This document shows positions 1 through 7,531 of a stretch of DNA of 64,000 nucleotides, in pieces. The DNA lies in contig DDVH01000052.1 of assembly GCA_002345215.1 (NCBI GenBank), positions 1 to 64,000 on the forward strand, read 5' to 3'. The position numbers and the translations under genes are program-made. Each line of letters opens with the position of its first letter. Positions within the stretch are counted from its first letter, which is position 1. Below the pieces are notes generated by a model. The model did not search any database. It saw only the letters and a list, made by a program, of their open reading frames with translations, and had not been told where the DNA came from. Origin of the DNA: Anaerolineales bacterium UBA2317 (GTDB lineage Bacteria; Chloroflexota; Anaerolineae; Anaerolineales; Villigracilaceae).

Positions 1-323
1 CATTTGGGTGAATCAATGTCTTCGCCATCGTTTGTTTCAGGTTCGAGGGTAGTGGTGGGTCTGCGTTTTTGACGGCGCAATTCGTCGTAACAAGCGTTGG
101 TGACGGTACGCATTATCCATGCTTTGAAGGAGCCACCACGAAATGATGAGATGCTTTGAAAAGCAGAGATGAAGGCTTCTTGGGCGGCATCTTGAGCTTG
201 GTCTTCATCGCCAAGGATTCTTAATGCAGTATTGAACACGGCATCTTGATAATGCAAGATGATGGTGTTGAAGGCATCGAGGTCGCCTTGCTGTGCTGAT
301 TTGATTAATGCGATTTCGTCCAT
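1..323 (-). CDS. ECF-type RNA polymerase sigma factor, N-terminal part (cut by window edge)
   Basis: About 107 residues are visible, beginning MDEIALIKSAQQGDLDAF and continuing with the sigma-70 region 2 signature (FNTALRILGDEDQAQDAAQE, then SFKAWIMRTVTNACYDELRR). Region 2 binds core RNA polymerase and the -10 element; the region 4 half lies outside the window. The start at 323 is supported by a TAAAAT hexamer at 331-336, only 7 nt upstream, with no Shine-Dalgarno sequence, so the mRNA may be leaderless. A partner anti-sigma factor may lie beyond the left edge. Assignment to the ECF family is confident; its regulon cannot be told. Confidence 0.9.
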   Translation of the reverse strand, partial: MDEIALIKSAQQGDLDAFNTIILHYQDAVFNTALRILGDEDQAQDAAQEAFISAFQSISSFRGGSFKAWIMRTVTNACYDELRRQKRRPTTTLEPETNDGEDIDSPK

Positions 324-398
324 GAAATATATTTTACACGGTTAGGGTTTGAATTGGTAATTTGTAATTATTGAGGAGTGGATAATCTTGTGGGTTTA

Positions 399-459
399 GC
401 CACAGAGAACACAGAGATATTTGAGTCTTTTTCTCAGAGAACTCTGCGACCTCTGTGGC
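399..459. repeat. CACAGAG-family palindromic intergenic repeat, copy 1
   Basis: Imperfect inverted repeat: GCCACAGAGAACACAGAG at the left end pairs with a right arm ending CTCTGTGGC. The same arms recur at 12649-12708, 42051-42120 and 62645-62715, always between genes. It fills most of the gap between the sigma factor and the DUF3054 gene. Confidence 0.8.
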
Positions 460-483
460 AAAATTATTGAAGGAGGAAAAAAT

Positions 484-867
484 CTATTTCGCTCGATTTG
501 ATAATTTGTAATAAAACCAACGCCAGATGTAAATGCCAATTGCATTGGTTGCACCGAGTACAAATGTGAATGTCGGTAATGCGGCACTTCCAAGCCAAGC
601 GGAGCGTAGAATACTTGCTAAAGGAGCGACAAATAACATGGCGAGTGGCGCGCGTAATAATAAGTTTTGATGGGTTGTGGTGACATTTTCATGAAATAAC
701 CCAAACCATGGGGCGAGTAAAAACCAGCCAAACAAAACTGGGAAAAATATCGCTCCCATGCGTGGAAGTAAAGCGAGGTCTGCTTCGCCATGTGAAGCAA
801 AACCAATGTAGGTGAGAACGGCGAAGGTGATAACGTCACCGATGATGAGGATTTGTTTTTTGTTCAC
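484..867 (-). CDS. DUF3054 family membrane protein
   Basis: 127 residues, almost entirely hydrophobic, with about four predicted membrane helices (near residues 5-25, 34-53, 72-90 and 95-118). The RMGAIFFPVLFGWFLLAPWF stretch and overall layout match DUF3054, a family of small integral membrane proteins with no known activity. It starts with GTG 4 nt after the der stop codon, with the purine-rich end of der serving as ribosome binding site, so it is probably co-translated with der. Function unknown. Confidence 0.75.
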   Translation of the reverse strand: MNKKQILIIGDVITFAVLTYIGFASHGEADLALLPRMGAIFFPVLFGWFLLAPWFGLFHENVTTTHQNLLLRAPLAMLFVAPLASILRSAWLGSAALPTFTFVLGATNAIGIYIWRWFYYKLSNRAK

Positions 868-871
868 AAAT

Positions 872-2239
872 TTATTCTTCTCTTCTACCCTTCAATACAA
901 TTCGAATTGGTGTTCCAATAAAACTATACTCATTGCGAATTTGATTTTCAAGATAACGTAAATAAGTAAAATGCATCAAACTTGGTTCATTGACGTAAAT
1001 CATAAAGGTTGGCGGGTCACTGCGTACCTGAGTGCCATAATACATTTTGAGAGCCCTGCCGGCGTGAGTCGGATGCGGGTGTGCATCTTGGGCGGTGTGG
1101 ATAATTTCATTAATTTTTGAAGTCGTTAATCTCGCAAGGCGTTCTTCTTGGACTCGTAATGCCAAAGGCATCACTTGGTCAACACGTTGACCAGTTTTGG
1201 CAGAGATATATAAAATTGGAACATACGAAACAAAATTTAAATCCGATAGAATTTTTTCAGTGTAAGCATCCATGGTGGTGCTATCTTTTTCTATCGCATC
1301 CCATTTATTGACTAAAACTACGCAAGATTTCCATTCGTCTTTGATAAAGCCTGCAATATGTGCATCTTGGGCAGTGATTCCAGTGGTTGCATCAATCATC
1401 AACAACGAAACATCAGCGCGTTCAATCGCTTTGAAAGCACGAATCACACTATATTCTTCAACACCTTTTTCAATTTTGCCGCGTCGGCGAATGCCTGCAG
1501 TATCAATCAATGTAATTGGCAAACCATCAAATTCAATTTGTGTATCAATCGCATCGCGCGTTGTCCCAGCAATCGGACTCACAATCACACGCTCTTTGCC
1601 GACTAATTTATTTAACAAACTTGATTTGCCTGCATTCGGTTTGCCAACAATCGCAATTTTTATATTTTCATCTTCTTCATTTTCTTTTTGTTCAGGGAAT
1701 GAAGCCACCAAAACATCTAGCAAATCACCAACGTCCGTTCCATGAATGGCAGAGATGGGATATGGCTCACCCAAACCCAATTCATAAAACTCAGTCGCTT
1801 GTTGTCTTCTGGCATTTGAGTCACATTTATTGACCGCCAAAAAAATCGGTGGAGAAAAACTGCCATCTGGCATTTTCTTTTGTGAACGACGTAAGATGTT
1901 TGCAACTTCACGATCTGGCTCGGTGACTCCACTTTCAACATCGTTGACGAAAATCACCGCGTCGGCTTCGCTGATGGCGGCTTGGGCTTGCCTGCGGATA
2001 TCTTCGATAAAATCCACAGAGCCTACTGATAACGGAGTCTTTCCTCCATGAGTCGGGTCTATACCACCTGTGTCAATAACAGTAAACAGCCTTCCATTCC
2101 ATTCTGAATCGCCGAAGAGTCGGTCACGTGTGGTGCCGGGCGTATCATCTACAATTGCCATTCGCTCGCCAACAAGACGATTGAATAACGTTGATTTTCC
2201 TACATTTGGTCTTCCTACAAGTGCAACAATGGGTTTCAT
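872..2239 (-). CDS. der: Ribosome biogenesis GTPase Der (EngA)
   Basis: 455 residues with two tandem GTPase domains and a C-terminal KH-like domain, the arrangement unique to Der, which assists 50S subunit maturation. Domain 1 has GRPNVGKSTLFNRL near residue 9, DTPGTTRD and NKCD. Domain 2 has GKPNAGKSSLLNKL near residue 199, AGTTRD, DTAG and NKWD. The last ~110 residues form the KH-like domain with the usual basic end. Length is normal for the family. The gene follows cdaR on the same strand across a palindrome and is followed 4 nt later by the DUF3054 gene. Confidence 0.97.
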   Translation of the reverse strand: MKPIVALVGRPNVGKSTLFNRLVGERMAIVDDTPGTTRDRLFGDSEWNGRLFTVIDTGGIDPTHGGKTPLSVGSVDFIEDIRRQAQAAISEADAVIFVNDVESGVTEPDREVANILRRSQKKMPDGSFSPPIFLAVNKCDSNARRQQATEFYELGLGEPYPISAIHGTDVGDLLDVLVASFPEQKENEEDENIKIAIVGKPNAGKSSLLNKLVGKERVIVSPIAGTTRDAIDTQIEFDGLPITLIDTAGIRRRGKIEKGVEEYSVIRAFKAIERADVSLLMIDATTGITAQDAHIAGFIKDEWKSCVVLVNKWDAIEKDSTTMDAYTEKILSDLNFVSYVPILYISAKTGQRVDQVMPLALRVQEERLARLTTSKINEIIHTAQDAHPHPTHAGRALKMYYGTQVRSDPPTFMIYVNEPSLMHFTYLRYLENQIRNEYSFIGTPIRIVLKGRREE

Positions 2240-2257
2240 TTAGTTTCTTTCATTATG

Positions 2258-2290
2258 AAACCCTAAAGGTCTTTAAGACCTTTAGGGTTT
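2258..2290. repeat. Palindrome with GTCTTTAAGAC core between cdaR and der
   Basis: Near-perfect palindrome, AAACCCTAAAGGTCTT opposite AAGACCTTTAGGGTTT. It lies just past the cdaR stop codon and could end cdaR transcription, but it lacks a clean T-run. The core GTCTTTAAGAC is shared with the palindrome at 57403-57429, whose outer arms differ. Confidence 0.7.
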
Positions 2291-2294
2291 ATAT

Positions 2295-3533
2295 TTATGG
2301 CGTTGGTGTGGGATTAATAGGGCTAATCACCACTTCGACTGCATTCGGCAAAATAGATTCAACAATAATATTTGAAATCAAAATTTCTACTTTTGGTGTA
2401 ATTTGATATGTACCAGCGGATAATCCCGTTAAGTCAACAGTAGCACGGATGGATTGTCTCGTCAATGTATCTAACAATGGCAATGGACCGGACAAAATCA
2501 CATCTACACTGTTCGGCGAAACAACAGCAGTCAAACCATTTTCAAGTCCAACAATTTCTATAATTTCATTGGCTAACGTCACACTGCCTTCAATAGGTGA
2601 AACACCTGCTTGTACTAAAACCGTTTGCTCTCCAATAATAGAAACACCTTCAGGTAACACCAGCGACAATCTTGTTGTGATGTCATCTTGAGCGCTTTGT
2701 AAATCAAGCGGTTGTGTTTCAATCACGCCCGGCAAATTACTAACAAGGTCTGGGTTAGTAGAAAAAACAGTGATGACCGGCGGAAAGACAGATAAATCCG
2801 TCAGGCGGTATCCACTTGCCACACGCCCAACAATGGTTATCTTAACTGCTACATCACGATACCCACCTTGCTGACTGACCGGCAAAAGCACATTGACTGA
2901 ACTTGGGCTTACATTCAAACCCTCAATGATTTGACCATCTACATCTAACAACTCAATAGTTGAGACTTGGTCAAGATTTTCGCGAATACCATTTACATCC
3001 ACAGAGGCTCTGGCACGGACTACTTGTTCAACCTTAGATTGTGGACCAGATACCGTCACTTGAACTGTTTCTAAATTCGCCTCTCCAATTTGATAGCCAA
3101 CTGCTACTTCACCTACGAGATTTAAATCAACCTCTAAAATTTTTCTTTCCAGTGGTTCTAAGTTGAAAGTTACAGCACTCGGTGTGACGGTAATAATTTG
3201 CACCGGGCGAGCATTGATTTGAATTTGTAACTCAGATGTATGTTCACCCGCACTTAAAGTTGAAAAATCTAAAATTGCACTTACCAATTGCGGATTTGCC
3301 TCAAGCAATTCCCAAACCGAACGTGGCGCACGTAAAGTAATTTCTACTTGTTCTGGAATCGTACTCCCTAAAACAAGGTCTGAAGATTGACCAATTTTTT
3401 GAATCGTGACAGGGTACGGAAGTTTGCGTGTTTCATCTGGGTCTGCAGAAGTGACGGCAGAAATCCACACAGCAATGGATAATGCAAGCGCCCATAAAAA
3501 TGTTTTGTAGTTATTAATAATCCAACGTAACAT
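2295..3533 (-). CDS. cdaR: CdaA regulator CdaR, YbbR-domain protein
   Basis: 412 residues: an N-terminal membrane anchor (about residues 9-28, KTFLWALALSIAVWISAVTS) followed by an extracytoplasmic part made of about four YbbR repeats. Each is a beta-rich segment of roughly 80 residues with the pattern V-x-V-x-G-(P/R), for example VTVSGPQ near residue 180. The C-terminus ends in a Pro/Thr-rich tail. YbbR proteins are regulatory partners of the diadenylate cyclase CdaA, and here the start overlaps the cdaA stop by one base, so the two are surely co-translated. In Firmicutes glmM usually follows; here der follows instead. Confidence 0.92.
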   Translation of the reverse strand: MLRWIINNYKTFLWALALSIAVWISAVTSADPDETRKLPYPVTIQKIGQSSDLVLGSTIPEQVEITLRAPRSVWELLEANPQLVSAILDFSTLSAGEHTSELQIQINARPVQIITVTPSAVTFNLEPLERKILEVDLNLVGEVAVGYQIGEANLETVQVTVSGPQSKVEQVVRARASVDVNGIRENLDQVSTIELLDVDGQIIEGLNVSPSSVNVLLPVSQQGGYRDVAVKITIVGRVASGYRLTDLSVFPPVITVFSTNPDLVSNLPGVIETQPLDLQSAQDDITTRLSLVLPEGVSIIGEQTVLVQAGVSPIEGSVTLANEIIEIVGLENGLTAVVSPNSVDVILSGPLPLLDTLTRQSIRATVDLTGLSAGTYQITPKVEILISNIIVESILPNAVEVVISPINPTPTP

Positions 3534-4402
3534 TATTTTTCTTCTTTTCGTTTTGTAAAACTAGCCAAGAGTTTCCCAAATAATGATGGTTGATAATCTT
3601 TGCCGTTTGGTCTAAAGAAAGCAGTCAGAATATTTTCTAAACGTTCAGGGTCTAAGCGGCGTAACATTCTACCGGAATGTGCAATAGAGATTGCGCCAGT
3701 CTCTTCGGATACGACCAATGCAATTGCATCACTATTTTCAGAAGTTCCTAAGGCGGCTCGATGACGTAATCCCATTTGACGTTCAGGCGTGCGATTCAAA
3801 ATTCCGCTAGCAGATAAAGGTAAGACACATGCCGCCGCTGTAACTTTTGAGTTGACGATAATCACGCCACCATCATGTAACGGTGTGTTTGGATAAAAAA
3901 TTTGTAACAATAATTCAGGCGTCACTTTGGCATTTAGTTGCACGCCAGTTTGTGAAAATTCTTCGAGATTATCTAAACGTTGTAACACAATCAATGCACC
4001 ATGTTGGCGAGCGGATAATCTGGTGGTGGCTGTGACGACTGCGCGAATAGTATCTTCTATCCCTGTAGAGTCTGTTGAGGAAATAGAAACAAAATTCCCC
4101 GCGCGTCCGAGGCGTTCTAATGTCCGCCGAATCTCTGGGGCAAATATCACCGGTAAGGCGAGGAGTAATGCTGGCAATGAGTTTTGAGCAATCCACGAGA
4201 ATGCGGGTAAATCAACGAGGCTGGTTAAGAGAATTAATGCAACCACAAGCAAAATCATGCCGCGTAGTAGTGCCATGGCTTGTGTATCTCTTAATGTATA
4301 AAGCAAGGCAAAGAAAATCAGCGTGACGAGCAAAATGTCTAACATGCTCAACCAGCTGATGCGTTGAAATATAAAAAAGAGATTGTTTAGAAAATCAGTC
4401 AC
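3533..4402 (-). CDS. cdaA: Diadenylate cyclase CdaA (c-di-AMP synthase)
   Basis: 289 residues: three N-terminal membrane helices (within residues 15-90) and a DisA_N-type cyclase domain that joins two ATP molecules into c-di-AMP. Catalytic motifs are visible: H176-D177-G178-G179 (usually DGA, here DGG) and RHR at 213-215, followed by ALVVSEETGAIS with the conserved acidic residues. Translation starts at GTG. It is the first gene of a cdaA-cdaR pair. The Gly for Ala change in the DGA motif is conservative and I expect an active enzyme. c-di-AMP typically controls K+ and osmolyte uptake and cell wall homeostasis; the targets in this organism are not in the window. Confidence 0.93.
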   Translation of the reverse strand: MTDFLNNLFFIFQRISWLSMLDILLVTLIFFALLYTLRDTQAMALLRGMILLVVALILLTSLVDLPAFSWIAQNSLPALLLALPVIFAPEIRRTLERLGRAGNFVSISSTDSTGIEDTIRAVVTATTRLSARQHGALIVLQRLDNLEEFSQTGVQLNAKVTPELLLQIFYPNTPLHDGGVIIVNSKVTAAACVLPLSASGILNRTPERQMGLRHRAALGTSENSDAIALVVSEETGAISIAHSGRMLRRLDPERLENILTAFFRPNGKDYQPSLFGKLLASFTKRKEEK

Positions 4403-4498
4403 GATATATTCGGGCTAGTTATAACAGTTACAGATTAACCCCAGTTAACTATTACAAAAGCCCAACCTTAAGAAAATTTTGTCACATTAGGTGACGTG

Positions 4499-5665
4499 TT
4501 AAATTGGTCGTAAAACTCTATCTTGTCTTAATTGTTTGAAGAACAAACCACTTCCAGCAGATGTAGATTCGATGGCGGCATCTTGCCAGGCTTGCACACC
4601 TAATGTTTCCGGTGTACGTTTTTCATAACCCAATTTTTGCCAAACAGTTTCTTGATTTGCAAGTTCGTTCAATGCAAAAATTAAGGAGGCTTCACTTTGC
4701 AATTCAGCAGATGCTTTTTCAACACCTTCAATTAAAACTTCGAGCGCTTTGGCGGTGTCAATATTTTCTTCTAAGAAAATATCACTTGTGCGGGTGACTA
4801 AGTTTTCTACTTGCCAACCTGCCACTCCTGCCATTTGGTCACCGATTTGTAAAAGCATATAAGCTTTTTCGCCAAACGATTCCATTACATCATCAACAGA
4901 CATACTTCTTTTGCCTTTACTTAAACGCGTAATTAATTCAGCAATTACAGAAGCGTGTTTGGGTTTGCCACGTACTACTGTAAAGTCACCAGTTAATTCT
5001 TTGGCAACTTTTACCGGTTTCATTTTTTGAACCGTGTCATCACTGGCATCTTTTTCTTTTGCGCCGGGGATAATTTGCTTCCACGCTTCGCTCACTTGTT
5101 TCCACAAATCATCATACGAACCAGTATTGGTGATGACCATATTTGCGACAGTCACTTTTTGACTTTGTGGCGATTGCGAATGGATTCTTTCCAAAGCCTG
5201 CTCACGAGATAAACCACGCTTCTTTATCAAACGTTCAACCTGCGTCTCCTCTGGAGCATTTGTCACCCAGATAGAATCGCACACATTTCTTAAATCGCCC
5301 TCCAAAAGTTTAATGGCTTCAATCACAATCACGGATTGGGTTGCACGTTTCACCAAAATATCTGCCGCCTGACGAACCAATGGATGCACAATATCTTCTA
5401 ATTGGCGCATCGCTTCAGGGTCACTGAAAACTAAATTGCCAAGTTTGGCGCGGTCAATTTCGTTATCTTTGTTTAAGATCCACTTGCCGAATTTATCAAT
5501 TACTTGTTGATAACCCGGCGCGCCTTTGGCATAGACGCGATGCGTCAAAGCATCTGCATCAATAGTGTATGCGCCTAAATGTTCCAACATGCGACGCACC
5601 ACACTTTTTCCGGTGGCGATGTTTCCAGTGAGACCAATGACGAATTTTCCAGGTATGCTACTCAA
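4499..5665 (-). CDS. coaE: Dephospho-CoA kinase with C-terminal GNAT-like domain
   Basis: 388 residues, about twice the length of ordinary CoaE. Residues 1-205 are CoaE, which phosphorylates dephospho-CoA in the last step of CoA synthesis: P-loop GLTGNIATGKS (11-21), DADALTHRV, the RxKLGxxVF-like segment and the LID region KKRGLSREQA. After a short linker, residues ~225-388 resemble a GNAT acyltransferase fold (FTVVRGKPKHASVIAELI, MLLQIGDQMAGVAGWQVE, WQKLGYEK), although the acetyl-CoA-binding loop is not canonical. The start is TTG, with AGGA 6 nt upstream. A kinase making CoA joined to a domain class that binds acyl-CoA suggests feedback sensing or a linked acylation; this is inference. Confidence 0.9.
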   Translation of the reverse strand: MSSIPGKFVIGLTGNIATGKSVVRRMLEHLGAYTIDADALTHRVYAKGAPGYQQVIDKFGKWILNKDNEIDRAKLGNLVFSDPEAMRQLEDIVHPLVRQAADILVKRATQSVIVIEAIKLLEGDLRNVCDSIWVTNAPEETQVERLIKKRGLSREQALERIHSQSPQSQKVTVANMVITNTGSYDDLWKQVSEAWKQIIPGAKEKDASDDTVQKMKPVKVAKELTGDFTVVRGKPKHASVIAELITRLSKGKRSMSVDDVMESFGEKAYMLLQIGDQMAGVAGWQVENLVTRTSDIFLEENIDTAKALEVLIEGVEKASAELQSEASLIFALNELANQETVWQKLGYEKRTPETLGVQAWQDAAIESTSAGSGLFFKQLRQDRVLRPI

Positions 5666-5767
5666 GGGGGGTCCTTATATTTCTTCCTATTTTATCAAAC
5701 TAAATAAGGATTTCACAGTCTAAAGCCCAAAACAAAACTGAAAACTGCAACATTTTAGGAGAATAAC

Positions 5768-5796
5768 TTGCACTTTCCCCTTTACGAGTGTATTAT
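5768..5796 (+). promoter_or_regulatory. Sigma-70-type promoter of rnpB
   Basis: TTGCAC (5768-5773), a 17-nt spacer and TATTAT (5791-5796). The expected start, 6-7 nt downstream, coincides with the first base of helix P1 of RNase P RNA near 5802. Confidence 0.75.
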
Positions 5797-5800
5797 CAAC

Positions 5801-6222
5801 TCACCTCAGGTTGGTTGGGCAATCGCGGTTCTGCGTTGACGGAATCGAGGAAAGTCCGCACTCCTATAGAGCACGGCGTCGGATAGCATCCGGGGCGGGT
5901 ACAACCTGCCGGATAAGGGCCACAGAAACAAACAGCATTCTTCGGGATGTGATGGTGAAAAGGTGGTGTAAGAGACCACCAGCGCGCACAGCAATGTGTG
6001 TGGCTAGGTAACCCCCGCCGGGAGCAAGGCCAAGCAGGAGCAAGTTCGTCTGTGGACGATGGGAAGCGGCTCGTTTCCATACGTACCACTTCCAAGCGTG
6101 GGAGTGGTCAGCTCCGGGTAGGCTGCATTGAGCGATGTGGCGACACGTCGCCCAGAGAGATGATTGCACAGATGACGCGAGTCATTGGACAGAATGCGGC
6201 TTATAGACCAGCCTGAGGTGGT
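5801..6222 (+). ncRNA. rnpB: RNase P RNA, bacterial A type
   Basis: The catalytic RNA of RNase P, which trims the 5' ends of tRNA precursors. Conserved elements are present: GAGGAAAGTCCGCAC near the 5' end (P4/CR I), the GAGCAAGGCC-type segment in the middle, and ACAGAATGCGGCTTATAGACC near the 3' end. Helix P1 closes the molecule: CACCTCAGGTTGG (5802-5814) pairs with CCAGCCTGAGGTG (6208-6220), allowing G-U pairs. The length of about 420 nt is normal. Short reading frames inside on both strands are products of RNA structure and are not genes. Confidence 0.97.
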
Positions 6223-6262
6223 TTATCTCATTATTATTTATAAAAAAGAAAATGCTTTATAA

Positions 6263-6320
6263 ATTGGACAGAACCCCACATGGGGGCGCGTTGCGTTTAT
6301 AGATCAGCCTGAGATGGTTT
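6263..6320 (+). pseudogene. Degenerate duplicate of the 3' end of rnpB
   Basis: About 40 nt past rnpB, the sequence repeats its 3' end: ATTGGACAGAA, then an 18-nt foreign insert containing CCCCACATGGGG, then TGCGTTTATAGATCAGCCTG and AGATGGTTTT. The parent segment at 6184-6225 reads ATTGGACAGAA, TGCGGCTTATAGACCAGCCT and GAGGTGGTTT. The copy could still pair with the 5' P1 strand but has lost an intact P4 strand, so it is more likely a remnant of a duplication or recombination than a functional end. Confidence 0.75.
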
Positions 6321-6360
6321 TGTTTAGTTGGTTAGTTATTAGTTTGATAGTTGAAGTTGT

Positions 6361-6392
6361 AGGTCACGCTTGTAGCGTGACCTTTATTTTTT
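6361..6392 (+). terminator. Rho-independent terminator after rnpB
   Basis: Stem AGGTCACGCT / AGCGTGACCT with a TGT loop (6361-6383), followed by a T-rich run to 6392. It sits between rnpB and the convergent EAL gene and probably serves rnpB; its tail runs into the EAL stop codon. Confidence 0.8.
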
Positions 6393-7143
6393 ATCCAAAA
6401 TTAACCACGGGCAATTCTTCAAATGCCGGTTTGGCAAATAAATATCCCTGAAACAGAGTCACGCCTAAATCTTGTAATGAAGCGAACTCATCTTTTGTTT
6501 CAATTCCTTCAGCAATGATTCTTATATCCAATTCACGGCAGACTTGAATAATGCTGTTGACAATCGTGTGTTTGATACGGTCTTTATCAATGTTGCGAGT
6601 CAATGCCATATCTAACTTGACATAATTGGGTTGAAATTTTGCCAATAAATTCAAACCTGAATATCCCGCACCAAAATCATCAATGGCAGTTAAGAATCCG
6701 CGATGTTTATATTCTTTCATAATGGCATCTAGGTGCAAAGGGTCACTCACTTTTTCACCTTCTGTCACTTCAAAAATAATTTTCTCAACAGGAAAATGAT
6801 ATTCTTTCGCGGCTTGTAACGTTGTGCGAATACAGGTTTCAGGTTGATAAACTGCGTTTGGTAAAAAATTGATATTCAAAAAAGATTGCATTTCAAGTTC
6901 AGAAGCCGTTTTGATGGCTTTCACGCGACAGGCTTGGTCAAAACGATAACGATTATGTTCATGCACTTGTGAAAGTATCGAACTCGCGGGTTCGTTGTTT
7001 GGTCCGCGCACGAGTGCTTCGTAAGAAAAAATAGTTTTATAGGTTGTATCAATAATCGGCTGAAACGCCATACTAAAATCAAAGCCGAGCCCGGCACCTG
7101 CCGCACACTCAGCACACGAAAGAGGAAAATAACCAGAGGACAT
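6391..7143 (-). CDS. EAL-domain cyclic-di-GMP phosphodiesterase
   Basis: 250 residues forming a single EAL domain, which hydrolyses c-di-GMP to pGpG. The catalytic set looks complete: EALVRG (Glu42), LNINFLPN, FEVTEGE, AIDDFGAGYSGL with the paired Asp, KLDM, AEGIE and LFQGYLFAKP. There is no attached sensor domain. The N-terminus is odd, with LSCAECAAG (Cys10 and Cys13), a possible redox or metal site before the domain. TAAAAT at 7150-7155 lies 6 nt from the ATG, so the transcript may be leaderless. Predicted to be cytosolic and active; no GGDEF partner lies nearby. Confidence 0.93.
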   Translation of the reverse strand: MSSGYFPLSCAECAAGAGLGFDFSMAFQPIIDTTYKTIFSYEALVRGPNNEPASSILSQVHEHNRYRFDQACRVKAIKTASELEMQSFLNINFLPNAVYQPETCIRTTLQAAKEYHFPVEKIIFEVTEGEKVSDPLHLDAIMKEYKHRGFLTAIDDFGAGYSGLNLLAKFQPNYVKLDMALTRNIDKDRIKHTIVNSIIQVCRELDIRIIAEGIETKDEFASLQDLGVTLFQGYLFAKPAFEELPVVNFG

Positions 7144-7219
7144 GCCTAGATTTTAATAGAATATTTTTGAAATTGAAAAGGTTTGATTAAAGAATTTTTA
7201 TTTTATAATCACATACTCT

Positions 7220-7531
7220 ATGCAAATTCATCCACGTCTTGTTGCAATCCATCAACGAGTCAGCCAAAAACCTTTACAAAATATCTCAATTGCTGTTGGC
7301 GAACTTGTCCCATTCGATGAGTCTAATCTTCGTGCACAATGGCATGAACTTGTAAAAAATACTTCGCTTGAACAAACGCCATTAACCATTCGCATCATCC
7401 CTGCTGAACAACAATGTATGGTTTGCTTTCTAAAATATCATCCTGTTGAAAAAGAGACTGCTTGCCCGCAATGTAAAAGCGTTGGCGCGAAAATTATTTC
7501 AGGTGAGGAATTTTATCTTGATGAAAAATAA
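7220..7531 (+). CDS. HypA-like zinc protein, orphan
   Basis: 103 residues with the outline of the hydrogenase nickel-insertion protein HypA: a helix, a VGEL strand (AVGELVPFDESNL), then a zinc module with C66-x2-C69 and C82-x2-C85 (CMVC, CPQC), and the closing GEEFYL. HypA normally begins Met-His-Glu, which holds nickel through His2; here the N-terminus is MQIHPRL, so that site is altered. No hydrogenase or other hyp genes lie nearby. It is either a HypA repurposed for another metal or simply a structural zinc protein. The stop codon overlaps the start of the next gene by 11 nt, suggesting coupling. TATAAT at 7204-7209 lies 10 nt upstream. Confidence 0.65.
   Translation: MQIHPRLVAIHQRVSQKPLQNISIAVGELVPFDESNLRAQWHELVKNTSLEQTPLTIRIIPAEQQCMVCFLKYHPVEKETACPQCKSVGAKIISGEEFYLDEK

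Noticed and set aside
1272..1745. 157-codon frame opposite der
   Set aside because: Antisense shadow of a highly conserved GTPase gene with no start signals of its own.
5796..6216. Several overlapping reading frames of 60-100 codons on both strands
   Set aside because: They lie wholly inside the RNase P RNA gene, whose conserved core and closing helix explain the sequence.
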